DNA of 64,000 bases from Trebonia sp963734665 (GTDB taxonomy: Bacteria > Actinomycetota > Actinomycetes > Streptosporangiales > Streptosporangiaceae), in assembly GCA_963734665.1 (NCBI GenBank), contig CAVTIR010000003.1, positions 266,856-330,855 on the forward strand, written 5' to 3'. Each line of letters begins with the position of its first letter. The first letter of the stretch is position 1. A program made the translations under genes and the position numbers. The notes below the pieces were generated by a model, which did not search any database, was not told the origin of the DNA, and was given only the letters and a program-made list of their open reading frames with translations. This document shows positions 61,322 to 64,000 of the stretch, one piece after another.

Positions 61322-62796
61322 CCGATCCCGAACTCGTCTACCAGGCCGAGCGGGCCTACCTTGGTGCGATTCTCGCCCGCCGCGGCCGCTCAGGCCCTCG
61401 CGCCGCAGTCGTCGCCGGCGATTCCGGCTTGTCGGCCGTCATGCGCACCGAGGACTTCACCGACCCGGTCCACCAGGCGATCTTCGCTGCGCTCACCGGC
61501 CAGTCAGGCAGCACTCGCCCGGACGGCCCGGCCGGGTGGCCCGGGCGCCTGCGTGACCTGCTGGAGCGCATCTTCAACGGCCGGGCCCGCGATGCCGCCG
61601 CCTACATGGCCGAGCTGCCAGGCCTGTGCCCGGACCCGGCCAACCTTCCCGCCTACGCCGCCATGGTGGCCGAGGCCAGCCAGCACCGCGCAGACCAGGC
61701 CCGCGCTCAGCTGGCTGAGCAGGCCGCCCGCGAAGACCCCACGCTCGCCAGCGCCGGAACCTGGCTCGATAGCACGGGGACAGCCATCCGAGCGCCCCGC
61801 CGGGGGAGACCAGGCACGGTACCTTCCCCTGCGGGATCGACGCCGTCAGCGCGGGAACCGGTCTCGGAACAAATGCCCTGGCTAGACCAGGTGGCCGCTG
61901 ACCTGGCACCAGAAGCCGCCAGCCTGGCCCGGGCGCTTCGGGCCGACGCGCGCCGCGCGACCCGCCCGGGTCCGGATCGGGATCACGAGCCTGGGTGGTC
62001 AGCGCGCGACCGCACCCCTGCCGATCCCTTGACGCGCGCCGGCGACCAGTCCGTGCCCGTCAAGCCGGAGGACATGGAGGACCGCGTCCTGGCCAGCCTG
62101 ATGAAGCACCCCGCCGACGGGCGGGCAGTCATCGAGTGGCTGCCCGCCGAGGCGTTCAGCACCGCCCCGCGCCGAGACCTCTACGACCTGATCTGCCAGC
62201 GCCTGGCCATCGGCAGGCCGGTCGACCCCCTCATCATCGCGTGGGACGCCAGCCGCCTCCCGGAGGCCCGCTCCTCCGAGGAATACGGCGGAGCAGCCTT
62301 CCTCACCCAGGTCGCCCTCCGGGTGGGCGGACTTGAGCCCGCTCCCGGCACCGCCGAGGTCCTGGGCAGGGCTCTGTGGGCCGAGCGCATCCTCACCAGC
62401 GCACTGGGTAAAGGCTGGCCCGCCGAGCCGGAACGTATCCGCCTGCTCGCCACCCTCGCAGCCGGGGACCCCGGTGTGAGGCGTGAGCCAGCCCCCGCTA
62501 CCACGGTGCAGGCGGCCACGGCCGACCCTGGTGATCCTGCCCTGCAGCCTGCAGCCGGTCCCGCAGTCGAAACGGTGCCCGCGCCGGTGACGGACGGCCC
62601 CGCCGCTATAACCGCAGCCGCGCCGGCTCCCGCCGTCATTCCCTCCAGTGCAACGGCCCCAGACGCCCTGCGGCCGGCTCCCGCGCAATCGCCGGCGCCC
62701 GTGCCTCCTGGGCCGGTTCAGCCGGCCGGGCCCCAGCCGGTGCAGGTTCAGCAGCCGCCTGCGCCGGCTCCGAGCGGCCCCGCCCAGCGGATGTAA
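61318..62796 (+). CDS. Protein with two DnaB N-terminal-like domains
   Basis: A 492-aa protein: one DnaB-N-like helical domain at the start (PELVYQAERAYLGAILARRG, EDFTDPVHQAIFAAL) and a second near 250-340 (EDMEDRVLASLMKHPADGRA, LPAEAFSTAPRRDLYDLICQ), with no helicase ATPase domain. A long Pro/Ala tail follows. DnaB-N domains bind primase or the helicase itself, so this may recruit the host replication machinery to the transferred strand. The GTG start overlaps the coupling-protein stop. Confidence 0.75.
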   Translation: MTDPELVYQAERAYLGAILARRGRSGPRAAVVAGDSGLSAVMRTEDFTDPVHQAIFAALTGQSGSTRPDGPAGWPGRLRDLLERIFNGRARDAAAYMAELPGLCPDPANLPAYAAMVAEASQHRADQARAQLAEQAAREDPTLASAGTWLDSTGTAIRAPRRGRPGTVPSPAGSTPSAREPVSEQMPWLDQVAADLAPEAASLARALRADARRATRPGPDRDHEPGWSARDRTPADPLTRAGDQSVPVKPEDMEDRVLASLMKHPADGRAVIEWLPAEAFSTAPRRDLYDLICQRLAIGRPVDPLIIAWDASRLPEARSSEEYGGAAFLTQVALRVGGLEPAPGTAEVLGRALWAERILTSALGKGWPAEPERIRLLATLAAGDPGVRREPAPATTVQAATADPGDPALQPAAGPAVETVPAPVTDGPAAITAAAPAPAVIPSSATAPDALRPAPAQSPAPVPPGPVQPAGPQPVQVQQPPAPAPSGPAQRM

Positions 62797-62813
62797 GCGG
62801 GGAGGGACGACTC

Positions 62814-63645
62814 ATGGCACGCGACTGGGAACAGGTCACCGGCCAGTCAGCCCCCGGCGCACGGCGCGAGCGGCCGCCCCGCATGCGCAGGCTGATCCGC
62901 CGCGGCCCCCGCATCCAGGCGACGCGGAACCGCGCGCCCCGCGCCGCCGACGGCGCTCCCGCCCAGGCGACAGCGCCGGCCGCTCCCGCCCTCTCCGAGT
63001 GGCACGACCTGACCCCCGGCGAGCAGACCGCCGCGTGGGCGTCGCTTCGGGCGTGGGTCACCTGGCTGTACGACCGCTACGAGCTGGCGGTCGAGGACCG
63101 GCTGCCCCGCTGCTGGGCCAGCCACCCCGGCCTGGTCGAGGAACTCGCCGCGCTGAAGGCCTGGCGCGAGGAAATCTACGCCTCCGGCCAGCCATCCGGC
63201 CAGGCCGCCCGCTACTGGCACAGCGAGATGCGCCAGGTCCTGCACGCCGCCGCCACCCAGTACGCCCTCGGCTGCCGCACCGGCCACCGGGGCGCGACCG
63301 CCCTCGCCGCGGACCAACCCGGCCCTGCTGAACTCCTGGGCTGCCGCCGACCCCATGGCCAGGATCCCCGGCATCGACATCGCCGCCGGCACCGCCCGCC
63401 GCGCAGGCCGCCTCGCCACAGTCACCGCGATCGGCACCGCGCTCGACAACGGCGACGCGATCAGCCTGCCCGGCAGGCGCGACACCATCCTCTACCAGGG
63501 TGCCTGGTGGGTCCCCGCATCCGCCGGCTGGACTGAGATCCCGCGCCCGGAACGTCCCGGCCTCCCCACCGGCCCGCCCAGTCCCTGGCCCCGACCGCCA
63601 GCCGGAACCGCAGAAGAAGGGAAGCCTGACCCGTGGAAAGCCTGA
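62814..63645 (+). pseudogene. DUF4913-like protein, frameshifted
   Basis: The core WHDLTPGEQTAAWASLRAWV, TWLYDRYELAVEDRLPRCWA and SHPGLVEELAALKAW is that of DUF4913-like actinomycete plasmid/element proteins. Near 63270-63310 the frame is lost; in another frame it continues PRTNPALLNSWAAADPMARI, PGIDIAAGTARRAG and ILYQGAWWVPASAGWTEIPR and stops at 63643-63645. A one-base indel would give one ~277-aa protein. Its function is unknown; it lies in the transfer operon. Confidence 0.6.
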
Positions 63646-64000
63646 CCGGCCGCGCCGAGCGCGCGGTTCTCGGCGCGATGATCAGCGATCCTGGCCTGGT
63701 CGGACGGCTTGAGTACCTGCAAGCGGGAGACTTCGCCGACTGGCGTCACCGGGCCGTCTTCACGGCGATCCTCCTCGCTACCGGGGAGCCGGGCATGACC
63801 GTCGACCGGTGGCACTCCGCGATCACCGCCCACGCCAGCCCGCAGGTGACCGCTCAGCTCATCAGCGACCTGCCCGGCGCGTGCCCGGTTGTCGCCCACG
63901 GTGCCGCCTACGGCGCACTGGTCGTCGAGGGAAGCGTGCACAGGCAGGTAGCAGGACGCGGCCGCGTGCTGGCCAGCCGCGGGGAAGAACTCGCCGAATC
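63633..64000 (+). CDS. DnaB-N-like domain protein, cut by window edge
   Basis: From the GTG at 63633 (overlapping the previous stop by 13 bp) the frame is open to the window end. The start (GRAERAVLGAMISDPGLVGR, GDFADWRHRAVFTAILLAT) is a DnaB N-terminal-like domain, the third in this region. Whether a helicase domain follows cannot be seen. Confidence 0.65.
   Translation, partial: MESLTGRAERAVLGAMISDPGLVGRLEYLQAGDFADWRHRAVFTAILLATGEPGMTVDRWHSAITAHASPQVTAQLISDLPGACPVVAHGAAYGALVVEGSVHRQVAGRGRVLASRGEELAE

Overview
The window is high-GC DNA with GTG/TTG starts, GTGA start-stop overlaps, WhiB, Rv1733c-like, LytR-CpsA-Psr, MAB_1171c-like and SCO6880-like proteins. This points to a filamentous actinomycete (Streptomyces/Streptosporangiales-like); the species cannot be told from the sequence alone.

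Region 1 (about 1-5585) looks chromosomal. It holds the start of a MurG-like glycosyltransferase, a dormancy-type cluster (two PNPOx-fold proteins, an Rv1733c-like membrane protein and a CBS-BON protein, with DosR/DevR-like palindromes in the divergent promoter region), a LytR-CpsA-Psr cell-wall protein, and the decayed start of a tyrosine recombinase.

At 5586-5628 there is only the 3' part of a tRNA-Cys gene. This is the scar expected where an integrative element has entered a tRNA gene. Everything to the right, to the end of the window, reads as that element: defence and conflict cargo first (5.9-51.6 kb), then a type IV secretion/conjugation module (51.6-64 kb, running off the edge). The intact tRNA and the integrase should lie beyond 64 kb.

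Cargo, left to right: a caspase-like protease fused to a Ski2-like helicase with an Mrr-like nuclease; a three-gene pPIWI_RE island (REase, DinG/XPD-like helicase, prokaryotic PIWI protein) joined by GTGA overlaps; WhiB with a small partner and an EspR-like regulator; a helical-CHAT protease with an overlapping partner gene; an HNH-ATPase; a low-GC ABC-three-component operon; remnants of a serine recombinase and a DUF2637 protein; a large orphan protein, an HNH-like protein and a Ser/Thr kinase; an FAD monooxygenase / MAB_1171c / ImmA-IrrE operon split by an IS21-family element; a trypsin-like protease with a large REase-helical protein; an AlbA/Schlafen-type protein next to an IS110 scrap; and an REase protein with an orphan neighbour. 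Between 40.0 and 51.6 kb the intergenic spaces carry clusters of an undescribed roughly 18-bp repeat, GGCCA-N(6-8)-TGAGAA, at sites that match the boundaries of cargo blocks.

The conjugation module has a lytic transglycosylase/NlpC-P60 enzyme, an EspR-like regulator with matching dyads in front of the transfer genes, VirB2/TrbC-, VirB8- and VirB6-like proteins, SCO6880, VirB4-like and VirD4-like proteins, and DnaB-N-domain proteins.

Several genes (PNPOx 493, CHAT, HNH-ATPase, DUF2637, AlbA, DUF4913) carry single-base frameshifts, some in G-runs. Either many cargo genes are decaying or the assembly has indel errors; raw reads would decide.
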